Assembly: GCF_001613935.1 (NCBI RefSeq)
Contig: NZ_LQCI01000034.1
Span: 845,031 to 909,030 of the forward strand
Direction of reading: 5' to 3'
From: Amycolatopsis regifaucium
Lineage (GTDB): Bacteria > Actinomycetota > Actinomycetes > Mycobacteriales > Pseudonocardiaceae
DNA: 64,000 nucleotides
Part shown: positions 1 through 9,400 of the stretch, piece by piece
Layout: the number at the start of each line of letters is the position of its first letter
Numbering within the stretch: the first letter of the stretch is position 1
Notes under the pieces: model-generated
What the model was told of the DNA's origin: nothing
The model's database searches: none
The model's input: the letters and a program-made list of their open reading frames with translations, nothing else
Program-made: the position numbers and the translations under genes

Positions 1-309
1 CTCGACGTCGCCCCGGTCGGCCTCGGGAACCTGGTCAACACCTACAACGCGTCGTCGGGCACGCTCGACGCGCGGGCCAACCTGAACGAACTCACCCAGC
101 CGCCGCTGGTGATGGTGTGCAACCTGCTGAAGCAGACCCCGGACGCGCTCGACGCGCTCGGTGACGCGTGCAAGGGGATCGCCGGGCTGGTCGACGGGCT
201 GGTGCCGCTGCCGTCGATCGCGCAGGTGATCCAGTCGTCGCAGGCGGGCCAGTTGCCGCCGCTTCCGCTCCCCATCGCCGGTCAGCTCTACGGAACGGCG
301 GCGAAGTGA
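1..309 (+). CDS. Mce family protein, C-terminal part (MceD position), truncated by window edge
   Basis: Frame 1 is open from the first base to the TGA at 307-309, giving about 102 residues. They match the helical tail of an Mce protein, with a motif around NTYNASSGTL that is typical of MceC/MceD tails. The next genes are the lipoprotein MceE and then MceF, so by conserved mce operon order this should be MceD. Mce proteins are substrate-binding components of cell-envelope lipid importers. The N-terminal MlaD-like domain lies outside the window. Confidence 0.8.
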   Translation, partial: LDVAPVGLGNLVNTYNASSGTLDARANLNELTQPPLVMVCNLLKQTPDALDALGDACKGIAGLVDGLVPLPSIAQVIQSSQAGQLPPLPLPIAGQLYGTAAK

Positions 310-311
310 AC

Positions 312-1514
312 ATGAAGAGGTCTCTCGCTCTCATCGCTTCCGGAACGGTCGCCGCGCTGACGTTGAGCGGGTGCGGGTTCAGCGGGATCTACGACATCCC
401 GCTGCCCGGTGGCGCCGAACTCGGCGACCACCCGTACACGGTCAAGGTGCAGTTCCGGGACGTGCTCGATTTGACCCCGCAGGCCGGGGTGAAGGTCAAT
501 GAGGTGTCCATCGGCCGGGTCGAGGCGATCGGGCTGACGCCGGACGGCTGGAACGCCGAGGTCACCCTCCGGGTCAACGGCAATGTGAAGCTCCCGGCGA
601 ACGCGCTGGCCAACGTCCGGCAGTCGAGCCTGCTCGGCGAGAAGTACGTCGAGCTGGCCGCACCGTCGGACGGTCAAGGCAAACTCGCCGACGACGCGGT
701 CATCCCGCTGGCACGGACGAACCGCAGCGTCGAGGTCGAAGAGCTGCTCGGCGCGCTTTCGCTGCTGCTCAACGGAGGTGGGGTCGAACAGCTCAACACC
801 ATCACCAAGGAACTCAACAACGCCACGAGCGGCCGCTCGCCGGAACTCAAGGCGTTGCTGAACAACACCAACCAGCTGGTGACGAACCTGGACAAGCAGT
901 CCGCGAACATCACGCGGGCACTCGACGGGCTGAACCGGCTCTCCCTCACGCTGAACGGCCAGAAGGACAAGCTGGTCGGCGCGGTCGACAACCTCGGCCC
1001 CGGACTCGGGGTGCTGGAGCAGCAACGCGGCCAGCTGGTGACCATGCTGAACGCGCTCAACAGCCTCTCCGGCGTCGCCGTCGACACGGTGAACAAGAGC
1101 AAGGAAGATCTCGTGGCCGACCTCAAGGCGCTGCAGCCGACGCTGCAGAAGCTCGGCGAGGCGGGCTCGGATCTGCCCAAGGCACTGGAGATCCTGCTGA
1201 CCTTCCCGTTCAGTGACGCCGCCTACGACGGCGTCAAGGGCGACTACTTCAACCTGTTCGCGAAGATCGACCTGAACCTGAACGAGATCCTCAAGAATCT
1301 CGGCCGCAGCCGGCAGAATCCGCTCCAGGACGTCGTCCCGGTGCCGGGGCTGACCGGCGGCACCGAGGGGCCGGGCGTGAACCCGCCGCTGCCGATCCCG
1401 GACAGCGTCGGGGGCGTCGGCGGCGGCCAGGTGAGTGCGCCGCAGAGCGGCGGACAGCCGCGACAAACCGGACCCGCCGGTATCTTCGGCCTGCTCTCGG
1501 GAGGTGCGGGCTGA
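312..1514 (+). CDS. Mce family lipoprotein (MceE/LprK-like)
   Basis: 400 residues. The ATG at 312 lies 2 nt after the upstream stop and gives a lipoprotein signal peptide with lipobox LSGC near residue 20. An earlier in-frame ATG at 168 lies inside the upstream gene and would bury the signal, so it is rejected. Residues about 45-125 form the MlaD/Mce core (DLTPQAGVKVNEVSIGRV), followed by a long helical region and a Pro/Gly-rich tail. In mce operons the fifth gene is the lipid-anchored subunit of the lipid-import tunnel. It overlaps mceF by one base (TGATG), implying translational coupling. Confidence 0.9.
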   Translation: MKRSLALIASGTVAALTLSGCGFSGIYDIPLPGGAELGDHPYTVKVQFRDVLDLTPQAGVKVNEVSIGRVEAIGLTPDGWNAEVTLRVNGNVKLPANALANVRQSSLLGEKYVELAAPSDGQGKLADDAVIPLARTNRSVEVEELLGALSLLLNGGGVEQLNTITKELNNATSGRSPELKALLNNTNQLVTNLDKQSANITRALDGLNRLSLTLNGQKDKLVGAVDNLGPGLGVLEQQRGQLVTMLNALNSLSGVAVDTVNKSKEDLVADLKALQPTLQKLGEAGSDLPKALEILLTFPFSDAAYDGVKGDYFNLFAKIDLNLNEILKNLGRSRQNPLQDVVPVPGLTGGTEGPGVNPPLPIPDSVGGVGGGQVSAPQSGGQPRQTGPAGIFGLLSGGAG

Positions 1515-2779
1515 TGCTGGTCCGGAGGACGAAGATCCAGTTGGTCATGTTCGCGATCATCTCCGTGGTCGCCATCGTGTACGCGCTGATCCGGTTCGCC
1601 GGGCTCGGCTCGGTCTTCGGCGACGAGGGCTACACGGTGAAGCTCGAACTCAAGCAGTCGGGCGGCATCTTCTCCAACGCCGAGGTCACCTACCGCGGCT
1701 TCAACATCGGTCGCGTCGGCGAACTGCGCCTGACCAAGAGCGGGCTGGAGGCCGATCTCAACATCGCGCCCGACGCCCCGCAGGTGCCCGCCGATCTGGA
1801 CGCCGTCGTCGCGAACCGGTCCGCGGTCGGCGAGCAGTTCGTCGACCTGCGGCCCAAGAACGAGAACGGGCCGTTCCTGCGGCCGGGTTCGGTCATCCCG
1901 GCGGACAAGGTCAAGACCCCGGTGCCCACCGAACAGCTCATCGGCGACCTCGACAGCCTCGCGGCGTCGGTGCCGACCGATTCGCTGCGCAAGGTCGTCG
2001 ACGAGTCGTACAACGCCTTCAACGGCACCGGCCCGGACCTGCAGCGGCTGCTCGACACCGCGCGCAGCTTCACCACGACCGCGCAGGAGTACCTGCCGCA
2101 GACGATCCAGCTGCTGGAAAAGGGCGGGCAGGTCCTCGAAACGCAGAACGACATGGCGAGCTCGATGAAGTCGTTCAGCGCGGACCTCGAAAAACTGTCC
2201 GGCCAGCTGAAGAACTCCGACGCCGACATCCGCAAGCTGATCGGGATCACCCCGCAGGTGGCGACCCAGATCAGCGAGGTGCTGGCGGAATCGGGGCCGG
2301 GACTGGGCGCGCTGACGGCGAACCTGCTCACGACGGCGAACCTGCTCGTGACGCGGCTCGACGGGCTCGAGCAGGGGCTGGTGACCTATCCGATGCTCGC
2401 GGCGGGCGCCAACACCGTCGCCAACGACGGCACCGCGCATCTGGGCCTCGCGCTCAACCTGTTCAACCCGCCTTCGTGCACCAAGGGCTACATCGGCCTG
2501 GACAAGTACCGCGAAGGCACCGACACGACGCCGCGCCCGCCGAAGGACGACGCGTACTGCGCCGAGCCGAAGGGCAGCCCGATCAACGTGCGCGGTTCGC
2601 AGAACGTGCCGTACAACGGGGTCCCGCAGATCCCGTCGCAGGGCGACGTCGCCGCGAACGCCGGACGGTCGGCCGAGGAGCTGGCCAGCCTGCGCGCGGC
2701 ACAGGGCATGCCGAGCGTCCTGCAGAGCCCGGGCGTCAGCCTGGCCAGCCTCGGCGCCTTGCTGGGACTGCCCGGCTGA
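1514..2779 (+). CDS. Mce family protein MceF
   Basis: 421 residues. One N-terminal membrane segment (about residues 9-28) is followed by an MlaD/Mce domain (about 38-120, motif AEVTYRGFNIGRV), a long amphipathic helical region and a tail with Cys pairs. As the last Mce subunit of the operon it is predicted to sit in the periplasm-like space as part of a lipid-import channel driven by a YrbE/Mkl ABC transporter encoded outside the window. The start overlaps the mceE stop. Confidence 0.9.
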   Translation: MLVRRTKIQLVMFAIISVVAIVYALIRFAGLGSVFGDEGYTVKLELKQSGGIFSNAEVTYRGFNIGRVGELRLTKSGLEADLNIAPDAPQVPADLDAVVANRSAVGEQFVDLRPKNENGPFLRPGSVIPADKVKTPVPTEQLIGDLDSLAASVPTDSLRKVVDESYNAFNGTGPDLQRLLDTARSFTTTAQEYLPQTIQLLEKGGQVLETQNDMASSMKSFSADLEKLSGQLKNSDADIRKLIGITPQVATQISEVLAESGPGLGALTANLLTTANLLVTRLDGLEQGLVTYPMLAAGANTVANDGTAHLGLALNLFNPPSCTKGYIGLDKYREGTDTTPRPPKDDAYCAEPKGSPINVRGSQNVPYNGVPQIPSQGDVAANAGRSAEELASLRAAQGMPSVLQSPGVSLASLGALLGLPG

Positions 2780-2810
2780 GCCCGAGACCGTATACCTACC
2801 CTGGAGTGTC

Positions 2811-3344
2811 ATGAGTTCTTCTCGATCGTGGACCTCGCCGCGAACGCTGGTGCTGGGCGCCGCGGCGTTCGCGCTGGCCGCCCTGCTCGCCGCGGGCCTG
2901 TTCGGGATCCAGTGGGCGGTGGCGGCCTCGGACGACAACGCCGACCTGGCGCGTTCGCGGGACGAAGTGGTGAAGGCCGGTGGCACCGCGATCAAGGCCT
3001 ACACCGAGGTCGACTTCGAGAACCTCGACGAGTTCTTCAACCGGCAGAAGGCCGTCTCCGACGACAAGATGAGCCAGCAGCTGGCCCAGCTGGAGTCGAC
3101 CTACCGCAAGGCGCTCGGCGACGCGAAGACCAAGGTCGCGACCACGATCCAGGACATCGCGGTCGAGGAACTCGACGACCACGAAGGCAAGGCGAGCTTC
3201 CTCGCCGCCATCACCACCCAGGTCACCCAGGGCGACAAGGCGAGCTCGAAGGCGTTGCGCCTGGAGGTCTCGATGACCAGGGTCGGCGATGAGTGGAAGC
3301 TGTCCGGGATCGACAACGTGCCCCTCGTCGCGGCCGGCCAGTAA
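2811..3344 (+). CDS. Mce-associated membrane protein
   Basis: 177 residues, beginning 31 nt after mceF. A single N-terminal transmembrane helix (about residues 13-37) is followed by an extracytoplasmic domain of about 140 residues of the kind encoded after mceF in actinobacteria (Mas/Mam proteins, NTF2-like fold). Members of this family are thought to stabilise the Mce complex. The role is inferred from position and topology. Confidence 0.8.
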   Translation: MSSSRSWTSPRTLVLGAAAFALAALLAAGLFGIQWAVAASDDNADLARSRDEVVKAGGTAIKAYTEVDFENLDEFFNRQKAVSDDKMSQQLAQLESTYRKALGDAKTKVATTIQDIAVEELDDHEGKASFLAAITTQVTQGDKASSKALRLEVSMTRVGDEWKLSGIDNVPLVAAGQ

Positions 3345-3370
3345 AGCGTCACCTAGAACGGAGCCTCGTA

Positions 3371-4390
3371 GTGCCCCCCTCCCGTCGCCAGCCTCCTCGC
3401 AGCACTCCGCCGGTGCGCCGCCCCAGGGTGGCCGGTCTGCGCCGGCCGGGTGCCTCTCCGGTCAGCGAGGCGCCAGCCCCCGAGGTCGAGGCTGAGGCCG
3501 AGGTCGACGAGACGCCGGTGACAAAGCCGGCGCCGGTCCGCCGTCCTTCGCCGCGGCCTGCTCCGCGTCCGGCTCCGGCTCCGGCTGTGGAGCCTTCGGA
3601 GCCTGCTGCTGAGACTGTCGAGGCGCCTGCAGAGGCTTCGGAGGCTGTCGAGGCTCCTGAGAGTGCTGAGGCCACTGAAGACGAGGTAGTCGCGAAGCCG
3701 AGTCCGCGTGCGAAGGCTCGTGTGGCGGTCCGGGCTAAGCCGGACGACATCGAAGAGGCCGAAGCCGCGGTTGCCGCCGAGGCCGATGCCGACTCCGAGA
3801 AGCCGAAGAAGCCTGGCTCCCGGCAGCTGATCCTGGCGGGCGCGCTGGTCGTCGTCGGGCTGCTGCTGGCCGCGGCCGCGGTGCTCTTCAAGATCCAGGC
3901 GGACGAGGTGACCAGCTCGACGGAGAACACCGCGCTGCTGGACGTCGCGAAGACCTCGCAGGTCAAGGACCAGGTCGCGAAGGCGACCGAGGCGCTGTTC
4001 TCGTACGACTACAACAACATCGCGAAGACCGAGGCCGCGGCGAACGATCTGCTGGTCAACGACGAGGTGCGGGCGAAGTACAACCTGCTGATGGGCGAGG
4101 TCAAGCGGCTGGCCCCGCAGCAGAAGATGGTCGTGACCTGCAAGGTCACCCGCAGCGCCGTCATCCGGCTGGAAGGTGACCGGGCCGACGTGATGGTGTT
4201 CGTCGACCAGAGCTCGACCCGAGCCGACACGAACAAGACCACCGCCGGGAGCGCGCAGCTGCATTTGAACGCGGAGCTGCAGGGCGACAAGTGGAAGATC
4301 ACGGCGATGAACACCTACGCCGCTCCGCCGAACCCCGCCGCTTCCTCTGCCCCCGCCGCACCCCCCGCCTCCCCGGCCCCGAGCAAGTAG
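3371..4390 (+). CDS. Second Mce-associated membrane protein with long Pro/Ala/Glu-rich N-terminus
   Basis: 339 residues from GTG 3371, preceded by GGAG at about 3360; the alternative ATG 3293 lies inside the previous gene. The first 140 residues or so are low complexity (Pro, Ala, Glu, Arg). A transmembrane helix follows at about residues 152-175, then an NTF2-like Mce-associated domain and a Pro/Ala-rich C-terminus. A cytosolic disordered tail plus an outer domain suggests a scaffold for the Mce importer. It is the last gene of the operon and faces the gene at 4573-5811. Confidence 0.75.
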   Translation: MPPSRRQPPRSTPPVRRPRVAGLRRPGASPVSEAPAPEVEAEAEVDETPVTKPAPVRRPSPRPAPRPAPAPAVEPSEPAAETVEAPAEASEAVEAPESAEATEDEVVAKPSPRAKARVAVRAKPDDIEEAEAAVAAEADADSEKPKKPGSRQLILAGALVVVGLLLAAAAVLFKIQADEVTSSTENTALLDVAKTSQVKDQVAKATEALFSYDYNNIAKTEAAANDLLVNDEVRAKYNLLMGEVKRLAPQQKMVVTCKVTRSAVIRLEGDRADVMVFVDQSSTRADTNKTTAGSAQLHLNAELQGDKWKITAMNTYAAPPNPAASSAPAAPPASPAPSK

Positions 4391-4397
4391 CCCCCCA

Positions 4398-4534
4398 CTT
4401 GCGTTTAGCGGGCTAAACGCGATCTGCCGCTCCGCTCGGGTCTGGGCCCCAGGCTCGCGTTTAGCCCGCTAAACGCGATCTGGGCGGGACCCTCCAGAGG
4501 GCGCGCCAAGTCGACTTTCGCGGGCTAATCGTGA
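4398..4534. repeat. Array of three palindromic stop-repeat copies (4398-4424, 4456-4480, 4510-4534)
   Basis: Three copies lie between convergent genes. Copy 2 contains a perfect palindrome at 4456-4477. Copy 3 is the hybrid form with a TCGACTTTCG left arm. The TTT of each core starts at 4404, 4460 and 4516, exactly 56 bp apart. Spacers of about 30 bp differ but share a GCCCCAGG-like patch. Confidence 0.9.
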
Positions 4535-4572
4535 CGCGACGGCGCGCTGACCTGGGCCTGGCCGACGAGCGG

Positions 4573-5811
4573 TCAGAGGCCGCGCGACCGCAGCTTGAAG
4601 CGAGCCTTCCTCGCCTTCTTGGCCGTCGCCCGGTCCGGATGCCCGGCGGCGACGACGTCCAGCAGCTCGGTCGTCGCGGGGTGGCCGGAGACCGTGAGCA
4701 GTTCGACGAGGTCGAAGCCGTCGTCCATCTCGGCGAGTTGGTGCACGAAGGCGCCTAGCTCGTTCATGGCCGCGTAGTGGTCGGTCATCCCGATGACGAC
4801 CTCATCGCGGGTGACCGATTCGCGATCGACCGCTCCACGTTCCGACAGCCACATTCCCGCGACCGCCCCAGGCAGGCCGCCCTCCGCGCGGATCTCGGCG
4901 GCGATGACGAGGCCGGATTCGCCGGTCTCGCCGAGCGCGATCAAGGCGAACAGCCGTTTGGACGGCGTGGTCGCAGTCCGAAGGAGCTCGCCCGCCTCGG
5001 TCGCCGCGTCGAGGGGCGATCGACGCCGAACCCAGGCTTTGAGGTCCGCGTCGATGGCCTTCGGCGTGGCGTCGAGGAGGTGGGAACTCAGGTCGTCGAG
5101 ACTCTGGTCCGCGGCCTCACCGACGATCGGCGCGGCCACCCCCGCCTCGCGGAGCTCCCGGTTGGTCGCCCAGACGGCGAGCGGCGTGAGCCTGATCAGC
5201 GTCGGGTCCGGATCCGGGCTACCGGCGATTTCCGCGAGCTTGGCGAGGGAGGCGGGGTCCGTCACGGTGTCGCGCTCGACCGCGCCGAGCCGGTCCAGCA
5301 GCTCCAGCAGGACGGTCGTCGCATAGCGGAGCGAAGGACTGGCAGCCGGAGAGCGTTCGAACATCCCCGCGAGAAACCCGAGGGCGAGCTCCGCGGGAAC
5401 GGGAACTCCGTTCGACCTGTACAGCGTGAACGTGAGCGCCGAAGCCAGCTGAGGGAACTGTATTCCGGGATCGACGGAGTCTTTGCCCGCCAGGTCCTGC
5501 CCGGCCGCGCCGACCGTCGAAAACGCTCGTTCCCACAGGGCGAGGGGGTCCCTGAGAAGCTTCGCGTTCTTCTTGACCGGTACGTGGGCGCCCTTGAGGA
5601 CGCGGACGAGTCCGCAATCCTCGGCCCAGCGACCGACCAGGGAGTCCCCGTGGCCGCTGTGCCCGGCCAAGCCGGCGACGTACTGGCGTAGTTCCTTCAG
5701 TACCGGACTTCGCTCGGCGGCGAGGCGCAGTTCGGCGTCCGGCGGGATGACGACAGGGGGCATCGGTGGCGTGGTGTCCGGCTCCGGCCCGTCCTCGCGC
5801 ATCTGGAACAT
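4573..5811 (-). CDS. Conserved-looking hypothetical protein, helical
   Basis: 412 residues, starting ATG at 5811 and ending TGA at 4573. No domain recognised. It is largely alpha-helical with HEAT-like Leu/Ala patterning, no signal peptide, no membrane segment and a basic C-terminus (KKARKARFKLRSRGL), so it is probably cytosolic. It stands alone between the mce operon and rpoB, bordered on both sides by copies of the palindromic repeat. The long open frame on the opposite strand (4777-5691) is a high-GC shadow. Confidence 0.7.
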   Translation of the reverse strand: MFQMREDGPEPDTTPPMPPVVIPPDAELRLAAERSPVLKELRQYVAGLAGHSGHGDSLVGRWAEDCGLVRVLKGAHVPVKKNAKLLRDPLALWERAFSTVGAAGQDLAGKDSVDPGIQFPQLASALTFTLYRSNGVPVPAELALGFLAGMFERSPAASPSLRYATTVLLELLDRLGAVERDTVTDPASLAKLAEIAGSPDPDPTLIRLTPLAVWATNRELREAGVAAPIVGEAADQSLDDLSSHLLDATPKAIDADLKAWVRRRSPLDAATEAGELLRTATTPSKRLFALIALGETGESGLVIAAEIRAEGGLPGAVAGMWLSERGAVDRESVTRDEVVIGMTDHYAAMNELGAFVHQLAEMDDGFDLVELLTVSGHPATTELLDVVAAGHPDRATAKKARKARFKLRSRGL

Positions 5812-5838
5812 CGCCCCAGTCTGGCACCGGCCGCCGGA

Positions 5839-5886
5839 GCGCGTTTAGCCCGCTAAACGCGCGTCGCGATTAGCGGGCGAAAGTCG
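5839..5886. repeat. Two adjacent palindromic stop-repeat copies (5839-5862, 5865-5886)
   Basis: The first is the fully symmetric form (GCGTTTAGC CC GCTAAACGC). The second is a hybrid copy in inverted orientation ending in AAAGTCGC. Core centres are only about 26 bp apart. They lie upstream of the minus-strand gene starting at 5811 and upstream of the rpoB promoter region. Confidence 0.85.
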
Positions 5887-5937
5887 CTCGGGACGGCTTC
5901 CTGTGCGCCGCCCCAGAAGGCCCACCGGTCACAGCGG

Positions 5938-6264
5938 TCACACGGCCAGAGCCGTGACTGTCACCTTCCCGGCCGCCGGACGCTCGACTCGGTGACTCTC
6001 CGAAACAGCCGCCGGACGGATCACGATCTGCCCGCGAAACGCAGGTCGGCGCGCCAACGCCGTCACCTGCGGGTACTGCACGGTAATCAGGACAAGCGTC
6101 TTGTTCGTCACCCTCCGCGTGACCTCTTCAACGCTGCGCCAACCGGCGGGACCACCGCGCGGCATCTTGACTACGAGCCCGCGTGGGGTCACGCTTACTG
6201 GCAACGGCGAGAACCGGCGGTGCCCTTGCGGGAGGGACGACCCGGGGAAGCCGAGGAGAGGCAT
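5938..6264 (-). CDS. Doubtful small ORF upstream of rpoB
   Basis: 108 codons. The last 60 or so have G/C-rich third positions and encode an alternating hydrophobic pattern (KTLVLITVQYPQVTAL) that could be a beta-rich remnant. The first 40 codons look random, and no good ribosome-binding site precedes ATG 6264. It could be a decayed gene fragment or chance. Apart from this the stretch 5887-6311 shows nothing I can name. Confidence 0.2.
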   Translation of the reverse strand: MPLLGFPGSSLPQGHRRFSPLPVSVTPRGLVVKMPRGGPAGWRSVEEVTRRVTNKTLVLITVQYPQVTALARRPAFRGQIVIRPAAVSESHRVERPAAGKVTVTALAV

Positions 6265-6311
6265 ACCTGAAGACGTTGCGATGCAGGCTGGGCCCCATCA
6301 GGAGCGCCCCC

Positions 6312-6340
6312 TGGACAGACCGCGACGTTCGGGCTAGACT
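6312..6340 (+). promoter_or_regulatory. Predicted vegetative promoter for rpoBC
   Basis: TGGACA (6312-6317), a 17-bp spacer and TAGACT (6335-6340) fit the HrdB/SigA consensus. Transcription would start near 6347, leaving a leader of about 130 nt before rpoB. The leader contains a second copy of GACAGACCGC (6411-6420) first seen at the promoter (6314-6323), and a weaker -10-like TAGGAT at 6385-6390. Confidence 0.55.
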
Positions 6341-6475
6341 GCTTCTTTGCGCTGCCCTCTTTCAGGCTGCCCGGAGCCGGTAGTTAGGATAGTGGGCACA
6401 CGGCACCCTTGACAGACCGCATCAGCTGTTGCTGACGCGGCTGCTCACCGCTCATTGTCCCCGGAAGGACGCATC

Positions 6476-9400
6476 TTGGCAGTCTCTCCCGCGAACCAGG
6501 CCACTGCTGCGACCACCTCGGCTGTATCTCGCTCGGAGTCCACGGGAATCCCGGGAGCCCCCAAGCGGGTCTCCTTCGCAAAGATTCGCGAGCCGCTCAA
6601 CACCCCGAACCTGCTCGACGTGCAGATCAGGTCATTCGAATGGTTCACCGGCGACGAGGCGTGGTTCGAACGCCGCGTCGAAGAAGGTGAAGAAAACCCG
6701 GTCGGTGGCCTGGAAGAGGTCCTCAACGAGATCTCGCCGATCGAGGACTTCTCCGGATCCATGTCGCTGTCCTTCTCCGACCCGCGCTTCGACGAGGTCA
6801 AGGCCTCCGTCGAGGAGTGCAAGGACAAGGACATGACGTACGCGGCCCCGCTGTTCGTGACCGCCGAGTTCGTGAACAACAACACCGGCGAGATCAAGAG
6901 CCAGACGGTCTTCATGGGCGACTTCCCGGTGATGACCGACAAGGGCACCTTCGTCATCAACGGCACTGAGCGTGTCGTCGTGTCCCAGCTGGTCCGTTCG
7001 CCGGGTGTGTACTTCGACACCAGCGTCGACAAGACCACGGACAAGGACGTCTTCAACGTCCGCGTCATCCCGAGCCGGGGTGCCTGGCTGGAGTTCGACG
7101 TCGACAAGCGCGACACCGTCGGCGTCCGCATCGACCGCAAGCGCCGCCAGCCGGTGACCGTGCTGCTGAAGGCGCTCGGTTGGACCACCGAGGCGATCCG
7201 CGAGCGCTTCTCCTTCTCCGAGACGCTGCTCGCCACCCTCGAGAAGGACCACACCGCGGGCACCGACGAGGCGCTGCTCGACATCTACCGCAAGCTGCGC
7301 CCGGGCGAACCGCCCACGAAGGAGAGCGCGCAGACGCTGCTGGAGAACCTGTTCTTCAAGCCGAAGCGCTACGACCTCGCCAAGGTCGGCCGGTACAAGC
7401 TGAACAAGAAGCTCGGCCTCACCACGCCGTACGACACCGGGACGCTGACCGAAGAGGACATCGTCTCGACGATCGAGTACCTGGTCCGGCTGCACGCCGG
7501 CGAGGACAAGGCGACCGTCGGCGACCAGGTCATCCCGGTCGAGACCGACGACATCGACCACTTCGGCAACCGTCGTCTCCGCACCGTCGGCGAGCTCATC
7601 CAGAACCAGATCCGCGTCGGTCTGTCCCGGATGGAGCGCGTCGTCCGTGAGCGGATGACCACCCAGGACGTCGAGGCGATCACGCCGCAGACCCTGATCA
7701 ACATCCGGCCCGTCGTGGCGGCGATCAAGGAGTTCTTCGGTACTTCGCAGCTGTCGCAGTTCATGGACCAGAACAACCCGCTGTCGGGGCTGACGCACAA
7801 GCGTCGTCTGTCCGCGCTCGGCCCGGGTGGTCTGTCGCGTGAGCGCGCCGGCATGGAGGTCCGTGACGTCCACCCGTCGCACTACGGCCGCATGTGCCCG
7901 ATCGAGACGCCGGAAGGCCCGAACATCGGTCTGATCGGCTCGCTCTGCTCGTACGCGCGGGTCAACCCGTTCGGTTTCATCGAGACCCCGTACCGCAAGG
8001 TCGTCGAGGGCCGGGTCACCGACCAGGTCGACTACCTCACCGCGGACGAGGAAGACCGGTTCGTGAAGGCGCAGGCGAACGCGCCGATCTCGGAAGACGG
8101 CACCTTCGTCGAAGACCGCGTCCTGGTCCGTAAGAAGGGCGGCGAGGTCGAGCTGATCGACCCGCTGGACGTGGACTACATGGACGTCTCGCCGCGGCAG
8201 ATGGTCTCGGTCGCGACCGCGATGATCCCGTTCCTCGAGCACGACGACGCGAACCGCGCGCTGATGGGCGCGAACATGCAGCGTCAGGCCGTTCCGCTGC
8301 TGCGCAACTCGGCCCCGCTGGTCGGTACCGGCGTGGAGCTGCGTGCCGCGGTGGACGCCGGTGACGTGCTCGTCGCCGAGCAGGCCGGTGTGGTCGAGGA
8401 GCTCTCGGCCGACCTGATCACGATCATGCACGACGACGGCACGCGGAAGAGCTACGGACTGTACAAGTTCCGTCGCTCGAACCACGGCACCTGCTTCAAC
8501 CACCGCCCGATCGTCAACGAGGGCGACCGGGTCGAGCAGGGTCAGGTCATCGCCGACGGCCCGTCCACCGAGAACGGTGAGATGGCGCTCGGCAAGAACC
8601 TGCTTGTCGCGGTCATGCCGTGGGAGGGCCACAACTACGAGGACGCGATCATCCTCTCCGAGCGCCTGGTGCAGGACGACGTGCTCACGTCGATCCACAT
8701 CGAGGAGCACGAGATCGACGCCCGCGACACCAAGCTGGGCGCCGAGGAGATCACCCGGGACATCCCGAACGTCTCCGAGGAGGTCCTGGCCGACCTCGAC
8801 GAGCGCGGCATCATCCGCATCGGTGCCGAGGTCCGCGACGGCGACATCCTGGTCGGCAAGGTCACGCCCAAGGGTGAGACCGAGCTGACCCCGGAAGAGC
8901 GTCTGCTCCGCGCGATCTTCGGTGAGAAGGCCCGTGAGGTCCGCGACACCTCGCTGAAGGTGCCGCACGGCGAGACCGGCAAGGTCATCGGCATCCGCGT
9001 GTTCTCGCGCGAGGACGACGACGAGCTGCCCCCGGGCGTCAACGAACTGGTCCGCGTCTACGTGGCCCAGAAGCGGAAGATCCAGCCGGGTGACAAGCTC
9101 GCCGGCCGCCACGGGAACAAGGGTGTCATCGGCAAGATCCTCCCCGTCGAGGACATGCCGTTCATGGAGGACGGCACGCCCGTCGACATCATCCTGAACA
9201 CCCACGGTGTCCCGCGTCGTATGAACATCGGCCAGGTGCTGGAACTCCACCTGGGCTGGCTGGCTTCGCAGGGTTGGAAGATCGAAGGCAACCCGGACTG
9301 GGCGAAGAACCTCAACGAGGAGCTCTACGACGTCGACCCCGGCACGAACACCGCCACCCCGGTGTTCGACGGTGCCAAGGAAGACGAGCTGACCGGCCTG

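Noticed and set aside
4777..5691. 304-codon plus-strand ORF
   Set aside because: Shadow of the minus-strand gene 4573-5811, whose product has coherent helical patterning; the plus-strand product is a random-looking Arg/Gly-rich string.
6455..6475. ATG 6455 as rpoB start
   Set aside because: It lies upstream of the GGAAGGA site, which is well spaced for TTG 6476, and known actinobacterial RpoB proteins begin at the equivalent of that TTG.
7745..7820. Rifampicin-resistant RpoB as in a rifamycin producer
   Set aside because: The canonical positions 513, 516, 526 and 531 are wild type.
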